Assembly (NCBI GenBank): GCA_947501565.1
Contig: CANMWJ010000004.1
Location: 62,001 to 126,000, forward strand
Reading direction: 5' to 3'
Source of the DNA: an uncultured Marinobacterium sp.
GTDB taxonomy: Bacteria; Pseudomonadota; Gammaproteobacteria; Pseudomonadales; Balneatricaceae
DNA length: 64,000 bases
In this document: positions 17,589-24,791 of the stretch, one piece after another
How the letters are laid out: the number at the start of each line of letters is the position of its first letter
Position numbering within the stretch: the first letter of the stretch is position 1
Notes under the pieces: model-generated
Told to the model about the DNA's origin: nothing
The model's database searches: none
What the model saw: only the letters and a program-made list of their open reading frames with translations
Position numbers and translations under genes: made by a program

Positions 17589-17640
17589 AAAAAGGCGTTC
17601 AGCCCACCCCGGGAGGCCCGGGGTGAGCATGAACGCCTTT
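17589..17640 (-). terminator. Intrinsic terminator in the narK leader (attenuator)
   Basis: On the minus strand the RNA can fold AAAGGCGTTCA with TGAACGCCTTT as outer stem and CACCCCGG with CCGGGGTG as inner stem, followed by a run of five U (17593 down to 17589). It ends only 22 bases before the narK ATG, so it would stop read-through from nrtABD into narK unless prevented. Its 5' arm overlaps the second ANTAR-type hairpin at 17630-17645. Confidence 0.85.
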
Positions 17641-17697
17641 GTTCAAAACTGTGCGCTGGAGTGCGCGCTTTGCGCTCTGTTGGTGCGCCTTTGCACC
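17630..17697 (-). promoter_or_regulatory. ANTAR-type two-hairpin antitermination element before narK
   Basis: Two small hairpins with identical hexanucleotide loops are present on the transcribed strand: P1 at 17682-17697 is GGTGC-AAAGGC-GCACC and P2 at 17630-17645 is TGAAC-AAAGGC-GTTCA. Both loops have A at position 1 and G at position 4, the recognised requirement for ANTAR-domain RNA-binding proteins such as NasR. P2 shares its loop and 3' arm with the terminator at 17591-17640, so P2 and the terminator exclude each other. The spacer is 36 nt. Confidence 0.8.
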
Positions 17698-17763
17698 AGA
17701 CTGAGTCGCGTCGGTTAAATGCCTGTTTGGCTGGCTAGGCCCCGTGGTGTGGGGCTTGTCGGC

Positions 17764-18678
17764 TTAAGCGGCTTTAACCTTGTCTGCACTCTCTGTGGTT
17801 TCCTCCGCGGAAACCGCTGCGATTTCAGGAGTATCTTGCACGTCCTGTGCCAGCTTTTTCTCTTTAGCAGGTTTCGCTGCGCCGCCTTCCTCTGGTTTAC
17901 GCTGTTTCTCGTACAGGAAGCTCAGCACGGCAGCACGGTAGTGGTTGTACTGCGGATCATCCGCCAGCTCGATACGGTTGCGTGGGCGGGGCAGGTCAAT
18001 CTCCAGAATCTCACCGACGGTCGCTTCCGGACCGTTGGTCATCATGACGATACGGTCGGAGAGCAGCACGGCTTCATCCACATCGTGGGTAATCATGATC
18101 ACCGTGTTGTTCAGTTCGTTCTGGATCTCCATCAGGCTGTCCTGCAGGTGGGCGCGGGTCAGTGCATCCAGCGCACCGAACGGCTCATCCATCAGCAGCA
18201 CCTTAGGTTCCATCGCCAGTGCACGGGCGATACCGACACGCTGTTTCATACCGCCGGAGATCTCATCCGGGCGTTTGTGCATGGCGTGGGTCATGTGCAC
18301 CAGTTCGAGGTTGTGTTCGATCCAGGCTTTCATTTCGGCTTTGCTTTTCTTGCCCTTGAACACCTGATTTACCGCCAGCTCTACGTTTTCGTAGGCGGTC
18401 AGCCAAGGCAGCAGTGAGTGGTTCTGGAAAACTACGGCCCGTTCAGGGCCCGGCTCGTTCACCTCTTTACCGTCCAGCAGCACGCCGCCTTTGGTTGCCT
18501 GATAGAGGCCGGCAACGATGTTGAGGACGGTGGACTTACCGCAACCGGAGTGGCCGATCAGGGAGATGTACTCGCCTTTCTTAATCTTCAGGTTGACGTT
18601 ATCCAGCGCCTTGAAGGGGCCGCTCGGGGTTGGGAATTCGATATCAACCCCGGTCAGTTCAAGATGTGTAGTTGTCAT
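17764..18678 (-). CDS. nrtD: Nitrate ABC transporter, ATP-binding subunit
   Basis: A 304-residue ABC ATPase that energises nitrate import with NrtA and NrtB. Walker A is GHSGCGKST at about 42-50, the signature is SGGMKQR, Walker B is VLLMDEP, and the switch His is in MITHDVDEA. The C terminus has an extra 40-residue Ala/Glu/Lys-rich tail of unknown purpose. Sequence resembles the NrtD/SsuB-TauB group, and the neighbouring binding protein and NarK fix the substrate as nitrate (or nitrite, cyanate). It is third in the order nrtA-nrtB-nrtD, 66 bases after nrtB. Confidence 0.9.
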   Translation of the reverse strand: MTTTHLELTGVDIEFPTPSGPFKALDNVNLKIKKGEYISLIGHSGCGKSTVLNIVAGLYQATKGGVLLDGKEVNEPGPERAVVFQNHSLLPWLTAYENVELAVNQVFKGKKSKAEMKAWIEHNLELVHMTHAMHKRPDEISGGMKQRVGIARALAMEPKVLLMDEPFGALDALTRAHLQDSLMEIQNELNNTVIMITHDVDEAVLLSDRIVMMTNGPEATVGEILEIDLPRPRNRIELADDPQYNHYRAAVLSFLYEKQRKPEEGGAAKPAKEKKLAQDVQDTPEIAAVSAEETTESADKVKAA

Positions 18679-18744
18679 GTTCTATACCTCTGAAATCGTT
18701 TGAAAGGCAGCGAGCATTCACTGCGCTGCCTTGGGGTTGTTCGC

Positions 18745-19743
18745 TTAACGCAGTACCGCAGTTTTATCCCAGCTCACTTTCTTCTGGATCAGCAGCATGA
18801 TGCGGTCGAGCATGAAACCGATCAGACCGATCACCAGTACCGCTACCATGATGCGGCCCAGAGAGTTGGAGCTGCCGTTCTGGAATTCATCCCAGACAAA
18901 CTTGCCGAGGCCCGGGTTCTGCGCCAGCATCTCGGCGGCGATCAGTACCATCCAGGCGATACCCAGGGAGAGACGCAGGCCGGTAAACATCATCGGAATG
19001 GAGGATGGCAGTACGATTTTGATCACATGGGTCATAAAGGACAGACGCAGTACCTGGGATACGTTCTGCAGGTCTTTGCTGATGGCGGATACACCCACAG
19101 CGGTGTTCAGCAGGGTCGGCCACAGGCAGCAAAGGGATACGGTTACCAGCGAAGTGATAAAGGACTTCGCGAACATCGGGTCTTTGCTGACATAAAGCGC
19201 ACTCACCACCATGGTTACCAGCGGCAGCCACGCCAGCGGCGACACCGGTTTAAACAGCTGAATCAGTGGGTTCAGCGCTGAGTAGAGCGGTTGATTCAGG
19301 CCGATCATAATGCCCGCCGGAATCGCAATCAGGGATGCCAGTACAAAGCCTGCCAATACGGTCACCAGGCTGGTGCCGATCTGGTCGAAGAAGGTTGGCT
19401 TACCGGTGTATGGACGGATTTTGACCTTCGCATCCGGGTTTTTAGCCAGTTTCTTGGCGTTACGTTTTTCCTGACGTTCGTAGAACGCCTGTTCTTTCTG
19501 TCGTTCCGCCTGATGTTCGTCGATCAGGCCGATTGTTTGTTCATAAACCTGTACAGGGCCGGGGAAGGTACCCAGAGAGGTGTGAATGTTCTTCGCACCG
19601 ATATCCCAGATCAGCAGAAATACCAGAATTCCGATAACCGGCATAACCAGCTGCTTAACGAAGTTCAGCAGCGCTGCGCCTGGGTTCTCGCTCTGGAAGA
19701 TTGCCAGTACAGGACTAAATAGGTTGGTAGATGAATGGCTCAT
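18745..19743 (-). CDS. nrtB: Nitrate ABC transporter, permease subunit
   Basis: A 332-residue inner-membrane permease of the NrtB/SsuC type. The N terminus contains one hydrophobic segment, then a charged insertion of about 60 residues rich in Glu, Lys and Arg, then five further segments. The coupling loop for the ATPase is LPSSIPMMFTGLRLSLGIAW, matching the EAA motif with the conserved Gly. GIAWMVLIAAEML is diagnostic of this subfamily. The start at 19743 (MSHSS) follows GGGAG; the longer frame adds nine residues without a ribosome site. It lies between nrtA and nrtD on the same strand. Confidence 0.92.
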   Translation of the reverse strand: MSHSSTNLFSPVLAIFQSENPGAALLNFVKQLVMPVIGILVFLLIWDIGAKNIHTSLGTFPGPVQVYEQTIGLIDEHQAERQKEQAFYERQEKRNAKKLAKNPDAKVKIRPYTGKPTFFDQIGTSLVTVLAGFVLASLIAIPAGIMIGLNQPLYSALNPLIQLFKPVSPLAWLPLVTMVVSALYVSKDPMFAKSFITSLVTVSLCCLWPTLLNTAVGVSAISKDLQNVSQVLRLSFMTHVIKIVLPSSIPMMFTGLRLSLGIAWMVLIAAEMLAQNPGLGKFVWDEFQNGSSNSLGRIMVAVLVIGLIGFMLDRIMLLIQKKVSWDKTAVLR

Positions 19744-19814
19744 AATGGATACTCCCGCGCTTACTCTCACACTAAGTCACCCCCGGGCGATGCCTTGCCC
19801 GGGGGCGCAGTGGA

Positions 19815-21194
19815 TCAGATCTTCTGATCGTCTTTCAGACCGATCTCAAACTTCTTCAGGTACTCGTTCGGCTTGCTGCCGTCGTAGGTGATACCGTCGA
19901 TGAAGTGGGTCTGTGGTGCTTTAAAGCCGTCTTCGGTTGCGAAGTCCGGGAACTCGTCGGCACCGATCACACCGTCAGCGATCAGCTCTTCAGCTGCTTT
20001 GCGGTAGATATCCGGGCGGTAAACCTTCTTGGCGATATCCATGTACCAGCTGTCTGGTTTCTGCTCTTCGATCTGACCCCAGCGGCGCATCTGGGTCAGG
20101 TACCAGATCGCATCGGAGTAGTACGGGTAGGTCGCGTTGTAACGGAAGAACACGTTGAAGTCCGGTACTTCACGCTTGTCGCCTTTTTCGTATTCGAAGG
20201 TGCCGGTCATGGAGTTGGCGATTACATCGTAGTCCGCACCCACGTACTGTGACTGGGATAGGATCTTCACCGCTTCCGGACGGTTGGCGTTGTTGTTCTC
20301 ATCCAGCCATTTCGCGGCACGGATCATCGCTTTTACAACACGGATGTGGGTGTTTGGATACTCTTCAGCCCAACCTTTAGATACACCGAACACCTTCTCC
20401 GGGTTGTCTTTCCAGATCTCGTAGTCAGTTACAACAGGTACACCGATACCTTTGAATACTGCCTGCTGGTTCCATGGCTCACCGACGCAGTAACCGTAGA
20501 TGGTGCCCGCTTCCATGGTGGCTGGCATCTGTGGTGGAGGCGTTACAGAGAGCAGCGCGTCGGCATCGATCTGACCGGAGGTGTCACCTTTATGAGGTGC
20601 GTAGTAACCCGGATGGATACCGCCTGCAGCCAGCCAGTAACGCAGCTCGTAGTTGTGGGTAGATACCGGGAACACCATCCCCATGTTGAACGGCTTACCT
20701 TCGTCCTTGTATTTCTCCACAACCGGTTTCAGGGCATCTGCCGTGATCGGGTGTACCGGTTTGCCGTCCGGGCCATTGGGTACGTGTTGCTTCATCTGGC
20801 TCCAGATGTCGTTGGAGACGGTGATGGCGTTACCGTTCAGGTCCATGCTGAAGGCGGTGATAATGTCGGCCTTGGTACCGAAGCCGATGGTGGCACCCAG
20901 TGGCTGGCCCGCCAGCATGTGTGCGCCGTCGAGCTGTCCATCAATCACACGGTCCAGCAGTACCTTCCAGTTGGCCTGTGCTTCCAGCTGTACGTAGAGG
21001 CCTTCGTCCTCGAAGTAACCTTTCTCATACGCAATTGCCAGTGGTGCCATATCGGTCAGCTTGATAAAGCCGAACTTCAGATCTTCCTTTTCCGGTTCGC
21101 CCAGCTCAGCCATTGCAGGGAGTGAAGCCAGACTGGCAGCCAGAACAGCCGTGCGTACCGCGCGACTTAGCAGGGAGTGTGATTTCTTGAACAT
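19815..21194 (-). CDS. nrtA: Nitrate ABC transporter, substrate-binding protein
   Basis: A 459-residue periplasmic nitrate-binding protein. Residues 1-29 are a Sec signal ending AMA before ELGEP. Family segments include [49 protein letters not shown] and a C-terminal [18 protein letters not shown], characteristic of NrtA/CmpA. The ATG at 21194 is preceded by GGAG at proper spacing; the longest open frame would start inside the leader terminator and is certainly wrong. It is the first gene of nrtABD, behind a sigma-54-like promoter and an ANTAR-type attenuator, so expression should need nitrogen limitation plus a nitrate/nitrite signal. Confidence 0.94.
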   Translation of the reverse strand: MFKKSHSLLSRAVRTAVLAASLASLPAMAELGEPEKEDLKFGFIKLTDMAPLAIAYEKGYFEDEGLYVQLEAQANWKVLLDRVIDGQLDGAHMLAGQPLGATIGFGTKADIITAFSMDLNGNAITVSNDIWSQMKQHVPNGPDGKPVHPITADALKPVVEKYKDEGKPFNMGMVFPVSTHNYELRYWLAAGGIHPGYYAPHKGDTSGQIDADALLSVTPPPQMPATMEAGTIYGYCVGEPWNQQAVFKGIGVPVVTDYEIWKDNPEKVFGVSKGWAEEYPNTHIRVVKAMIRAAKWLDENNNANRPEAVKILSQSQYVGADYDVIANSMTGTFEYEKGDKREVPDFNVFFRYNATYPYYSDAIWYLTQMRRWGQIEEQKPDSWYMDIAKKVYRPDIYRKAAEELIADGVIGADEFPDFATEDGFKAPQTHFIDGITYDGSKPNEYLKKFEIGLKDDQKI

Positions 21195-21221
21195 AGCCAT
21201 CTCCGTTGATAACCCAAAAAT

Positions 21222-21269
21222 AAAAAAGGCGTCGTTCATCCGGTTGTAATCACCGGTTGAACAGACGCC
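21222..21269 (-). terminator. Intrinsic terminator in the nrtA leader (attenuator)
   Basis: On the minus strand the stem pairs GGCGTC with GACGCC, GTTCA with TGAAC and CCGGT with ACCGG around a seven-base loop (stem 21228-21269). Six U residues follow (21227 to 21222) and then another U-rich stretch. It ends 27 bases before the nrtA ATG and is thus an attenuator within the leader, not the end of a gene. Its 5' arm overlaps hairpin P2 at 21262-21277. Confidence 0.88.
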
Positions 21270-21317
21270 ATTGCCTGATTCGTTTCTAAGCTTTTAAATT
21301 GCACCGCCATTGGTGCA
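21262..21317 (-). promoter_or_regulatory. ANTAR-type two-hairpin antitermination element in the nrtA leader
   Basis: P1 at 21300-21317 is TGCACC-AATGGC-GGTGCA, and P2 at 21262-21277 is CAGGC-AATGGC-GTCTG with one G-U pair. Both have the same hexanucleotide loop with A1 and G4. P2 uses bases that also form the 5' arm of the terminator at 21228-21269, so binding of an ANTAR protein to P1/P2 would prevent termination. The spacer is 22 nt. Family knowledge: NasR of Klebsiella and NasT-type proteins act this way on nitrate assimilation operons. Confidence 0.85.
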
Positions 21318-21334
21318 GAAGTTGTTATCGATAT

Positions 21335-21350
21335 AGCAGGGGCTGTGCCA
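21335..21350 (-). promoter_or_regulatory. Sigma-54 (-24/-12) promoter for nrtABD
   Basis: On the minus strand TGGCACAGCCCCTGCT has the invariant GG and GC exactly ten bases apart. It agrees with TGGCAC-N5-TTGCW except for C in place of the first T of the -12 box. The predicted transcription start lies around 21325, only about seven bases before hairpin P1, as expected for a leader-controlled operon. Sigma-54 dependence implies an activator such as NtrC; no strong NtrC dyad was recognised upstream. Confidence 0.75.
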
Positions 21351-21693
21351 GCTTTTAAAAAGCCATTAAATAACAATAAGTTATTTGTGTTTTATGTGTT
21401 TTGGCGGCTGCCTTGCACGTAATGCTGCGCTGCATCATAGGGCGTTGTGTTTCGGTGGGGGCATCGTTTTGGAGCAGCCTTTGTGAGTGGACAGGGGCAC
21501 GGAAACGGATGAAAAAACAGATTCAGGGCGTCTTGAGTCTCATGCGGAATGGCGGCGACCAGTGCCTGTTCGAATATCTGACTGTGTATGTATTTAGGTG
21601 CTTCAAATACATGTCTACGGGAATATACCTATTAATTAGGGTGTGGTAGCTTGAGTGCCCCAAAGGATGTGGGTCACATTGATAGGCATTGAG

Positions 21694-22839
21694 ATGATTG
21701 ATCAGAAACAGTTGGACGTTATTGATCTTCTTTATAAATCCATACTGACACCCGAGAGCTGGTCCGAGGTGTTGGAGTGGATCAACCATGATGTCGGTGC
21801 ATTTGGCATCAACATGCTGGTGGGCGACCGTATTTTTGGTGAGTTGCAGAATGTCTGGATCACCGAAAGCATGAGGCCCGCGTATTCGGCACTGTTTGAG
21901 AAGGACTACATCAGGTATGAGGTGCCGATGCTGGAGAGGCTCGGTCAGATCTCACCCATGCCCAATCTGCTGCACTCCTCCGTGATCGAGCAGGCGCATA
22001 ATCAGCTCTCGACTGATCAGCTGGATAACAGCTTCCTCCAGAAGTGTCTGTTCGACAATTTTAGAATCAAAGATCGCTACCTGACCCCGCTGCATCATCA
22101 CGCCAGTCAGTTTGACAGTTTGTGCCTGAACTTTATGGATACTCCGCCGCAAGATATCGAGCAGCGGTTGCAGCGTTGCGATTTCTACCTGCCACACCTT
22201 TCCAATCTGCTGAATTTTTCCCGTCCATTTCTGCTCCTGCAGGCACGATTTAATGCGGTGCTGGAGGTGCTGGATAAGTTGAAGCTGGGGATCTTTCTGC
22301 TGACCGAGAAAGGAGAGGTGGTCGACACCAACCGTGCGGCTGAGCATATCCTGGATCAGCAGGATGGTATCGCGATAGACCTGAAACAGCGTTTTCTGAT
22401 CAACGATCCGGACAGTGCACAGAGATTTTCCCAGGCGGTCTCCCAAGTGGCCCGCCCTGATAGCTTAGATAGCGCCGAGCGTGGTACAACACTGACAGTT
22501 CCGCGTAAGTCGGGCGGTACGCCGCTGCTGCTTGAGGTTTCTGCGGTGATGCACCATGAATTGCCTATTCATGCGATGGTGATGGTGATCGACCCGGATC
22601 AGCATGCGGTGGTGGATACCTCCCACTTCGCTGACCTCTTTGGCCTGACTGGGGCTGAGCAGAATATCTGTCAGTTACTGGCGGAGGGGATCGAAACCTG
22701 CAATATCGCCGAGATGCGCAACACCGGTATCGAAACGCTGCGTACTCAGGTGAAATCGGTGCAGATGAAAACCGGGACCAACGACCAGAGCGAGCTGGTG
22801 CGGTTGGCTGTTTCGATCAATGTGCCACTCGACGATTAA
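21694..22839 (+). CDS. LuxR-type transcriptional regulator with PAS-like region
   Basis: A 381-residue regulator. The C-terminal 65 residues are a LuxR/GerE helix-turn-helix (FGLTGAEQNICQLLAEGI followed by NIAEMRNTGIETLRTQVKSV). A PAS-like region precedes it at about 195-300 (LGIFLLTEKGEVVDTNRAAEHIL), and the N-terminal half is an unrecognised sensory part. There is no receiver domain, so it is not a classic response regulator. It is divergent from nrtABD, which makes control of nitrate uptake possible but unproven. Start choice is uncertain: ATG at 21694 is used, with GTG at 21655 and ATG at 21667 as in-frame alternatives. Confidence 0.78.
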   Translation: MIDQKQLDVIDLLYKSILTPESWSEVLEWINHDVGAFGINMLVGDRIFGELQNVWITESMRPAYSALFEKDYIRYEVPMLERLGQISPMPNLLHSSVIEQAHNQLSTDQLDNSFLQKCLFDNFRIKDRYLTPLHHHASQFDSLCLNFMDTPPQDIEQRLQRCDFYLPHLSNLLNFSRPFLLLQARFNAVLEVLDKLKLGIFLLTEKGEVVDTNRAAEHILDQQDGIAIDLKQRFLINDPDSAQRFSQAVSQVARPDSLDSAERGTTLTVPRKSGGTPLLLEVSAVMHHELPIHAMVMVIDPDQHAVVDTSHFADLFGLTGAEQNICQLLAEGIETCNIAEMRNTGIETLRTQVKSVQMKTGTNDQSELVRLAVSINVPLDD

Positions 22840-22926
22840 GTGCTATCGCTTAACGCGCTGCTTGCGTTGATTTACTGGCAGGGCGGGGGATAATACGACG
22901 CCTGTCCGATCACCGGTTACCGAATC

Positions 22927-23622
22927 ATGCGCCTCGACAAATTCCTCTGCCGAAGTACCGACCTCACCCGAAAAGAAGCAACCGCCGCTATTCAGGCGGG
23001 TGATGTCAGTGTGAATGGTGAGGTGATTCGCGTTGAACGCACACAGGTGCATGAAAACAACCAGGTCTGCCTGAATGGTGAGTTGCTAGAGGCGCGGCCT
23101 GCACGTTACATCATGCTGCATAAACCCGCCGATATGATCTGCTCTAACGCCGATGAGCTCTATCCCTCAGTACTGCATCTTATCGATGTGGAGCGAGCGT
23201 TCGATCTGCATATCGCCGGGCGTCTGGATGCCGATACCACAGGGCTGGTGCTGGTCACCGATGATGGGCGCTGGTCATTTAATATCATCTCCCCCAGATA
23301 CGACTGTGAGAAAACCTATCGGGTGGGTTTGCGCGATCCGATTCGTGGCGATGAAATAGATCGGTTTGCTGCGGGATTAAAGTTGCAGGGGGAAGAGGGT
23401 TTAACGCGCCCGGCAAGGCTGGAAGTAGTGGCCCCTAAAGAGGTATTGCTGACGATCACTGAAGGCAAGTTTCATCAGGTAAAGCGGATGTTCAAAGTGG
23501 TGGGCAACCGTGTTGTGACGCTGCATCGTGAACGTATCGGCGGCATCCAGCTGGATATGCCGGAAGGGCAGTGGCGTTATCTGACTGAAGAAGAGATCGG
23601 GCAGTTTTTGGGAAACGCGTAG
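22927..23622 (+). CDS. rsuA: 16S rRNA pseudouridine synthase RsuA
   Basis: A 231-residue pseudouridine synthase that modifies U516 of 16S rRNA in E. coli. An S4 RNA-binding domain occupies about residues 1-60 (MRLDKFLCRSTDLTRKEA, DVSVNGEVI). The catalytic domain has the RsuA/RluB-type motif GRLDADTTGLVLVTDDG with the catalytic Asp, and the EGKFHQVKRMF segment. Length and order match RsuA rather than RluB or RluE, which have different N or C termini. It appears monocistronic; no strong Shine-Dalgarno precedes the ATG. Confidence 0.93.
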   Translation: MRLDKFLCRSTDLTRKEATAAIQAGDVSVNGEVIRVERTQVHENNQVCLNGELLEARPARYIMLHKPADMICSNADELYPSVLHLIDVERAFDLHIAGRLDADTTGLVLVTDDGRWSFNIISPRYDCEKTYRVGLRDPIRGDEIDRFAAGLKLQGEEGLTRPARLEVVAPKEVLLTITEGKFHQVKRMFKVVGNRVVTLHRERIGGIQLDMPEGQWRYLTEEEIGQFLGNA

Positions 23623-23717
23623 AAAAGAGAAACCGGCTCAGTCTAGGGGAGTTGACGAAGCCGGTACAGGACGCAGTGGTTATGAGAGCCAAACCACTGT
23701 CGGGTCGTCCCTCGTGG

Positions 23718-23831
23718 TTATTCCTCAGCGGTTTTCTCGGTCTGCTCCTGCTGTTTGTTATCCTCGGTCTGCTCCTGCTTCTTAACCTCGTCCGCATCCT
23801 GACCGCCGCAGACACCACAACATGAACTCAT
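23718..23831 (-). CDS. Small Cys-rich protein MSSCCGVCGGQD (37 aa)
   Basis: A short gene that is easily missed. The product starts MSSCCGVCGGQD and continues with a strongly charged, Glu/Gln/Lys/Thr-rich tail containing two copies of QEQTE (KKQEQTEDN and QQEQTEKTA). AGAGGTG sits at good spacing before the ATG. The CCxxC cluster could hold a metal or a redox pair, while the tail is probably disordered. I am not aware of a function. It lies between rsuA and the YecA-like gene, on the minus strand. Confidence 0.65.
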   Translation of the reverse strand: MSSCCGVCGGQDADEVKKQEQTEDNKQQEQTEKTAEE

Positions 23832-23933
23832 AGGCACACCTCTTTTTCATCAATTTATCGTTGAGAGCAAGGCGATAATAACCAAGCGATGTGGTCGGGA
23901 AATTGACGGATGTTAGTTTTGAAAAAATGCAGT

Positions 23934-23967
23934 GTAGGTTGGTGACGAGCGCCAGCGACTCCCAACA
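23934..23967 (-). repeat. Isolated REP-like unit
   Basis: A single copy of the palindromic family seen at 15831-16083, here read GTAGGTTGG..GACTCCCAACA on the plus strand, so inverted relative to five of the six array members. It most resembles the GTCGCTTACGCTCGTC core variant. It lies between the small Cys-rich gene and the terminator at 24016. Confidence 0.8.
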
Positions 23968-24015
23968 ATAGGCAACACAAAAGGGGACAGATCTATATTG
24001 CCGCGCATCAAGCAC

Positions 24016-24043
24016 AAAAAAAGCCGCAATCAGCGGCTTTTTT
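24016..24043. terminator. Intrinsic terminator after the YecA-like gene
   Basis: AAGCCGC and GCGGCTT form a stem around a five-base loop, flanked by A and T runs on both sides, so it can work in both directions. It lies 20 bases beyond the stop of the minus-strand gene at 24063. Confidence 0.85.
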
Positions 24044-24062
24044 AATATCGGGGAAGTAGAAC

Positions 24063-24650
24063 TTACTTCTTCGGCGCGTGGAACAGCAGGTAGAGATCGA
24101 TCAGCAGGTCAGGGATCTGCTGGGCCATCTCTTCGCTCAGTTTTTTGTCCTTGCGCATGGAGGCCATCTCTTTGTCTTCGATGAAGAGTTCAGAAGCAAC
24201 CATGATCGGCAGCATCAGCTCGGCAACGGTTTCTTCCGCCTGATGTGCGAACCATGCCTCTTCGTTCATGAAAACACCTTCCATAAATGCCTGTGACCAC
24301 CAGGTCAGGCCGGCAACGTCTTCGTCTTCGTCAGGGATCAGAGACAGCTCGCACGGCAGGTCGATCTCCTGATCGCTGTACAGGTTGCTGTTGATCATCT
24401 TGAAGAGACGACGCAGCATCTCCATGATGCGGTCGTGCTGATCCTGAGAGTCCCAGGTCGGGGAGCCGTCGAATACCAGCTCGCTCCACTCCGCTTCTGT
24501 CACGGCTTTCGGGCTGATGTTGCACGCAGTGAACAGGCCATGCACACCGACCAGATCCAGCGAATCTTCGGATACGGCGTCGGAGTAGAGGAAGTCCTCC
24601 AGTTCGTCCAGTTCAGCGTCGGACAGTTCATTGTGAGTCAGTGCGTTCAT
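24063..24650 (-). CDS. UPF0149 (YecA/YgfB) family protein
   Basis: A 195-residue acidic cytoplasmic protein with the typical start LSDAELDELEDFL and the LVGVHGLFTACNISPKAV segment of the UPF0149 family. Helical content is high and no membrane segment is present. The C-terminal SEC-C zinc motif found in longer YecA proteins is absent. Function is not established for this group. The gene is transcribed alone from the side of recQ, which is divergent, and ends at an intrinsic terminator. Confidence 0.8.
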   Translation of the reverse strand: MNALTHNELSDAELDELEDFLYSDAVSEDSLDLVGVHGLFTACNISPKAVTEAEWSELVFDGSPTWDSQDQHDRIMEMLRRLFKMINSNLYSDQEIDLPCELSLIPDEDEDVAGLTWWSQAFMEGVFMNEEAWFAHQAEETVAELMLPIMVASELFIEDKEMASMRKDKKLSEEMAQQIPDLLIDLYLLFHAPKK

Positions 24651-24791
24651 TGCAACATCCCGTCAGGTGATTAACGTGGGGGATTCTAGCCGGAAAAGCG
24701 CAGTTTTACAGCTTTTATTAGCCCCCAGATAGGTAATTCCGCGACCTTTAATAGATGACACTGCCGGATGCTTCACGGATAATGCCGCCCC

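Noticed and set aside
21300-21317. P1 hairpin read as an NtrC binding dyad (TGCACC/GGTGCA)
   Set aside because: The arms resemble NtrC sites but the spacer is six instead of five bases, it lies downstream of the predicted start, and the narK P1 with the same loop has different arms. The hexaloop explanation fits both leaders.
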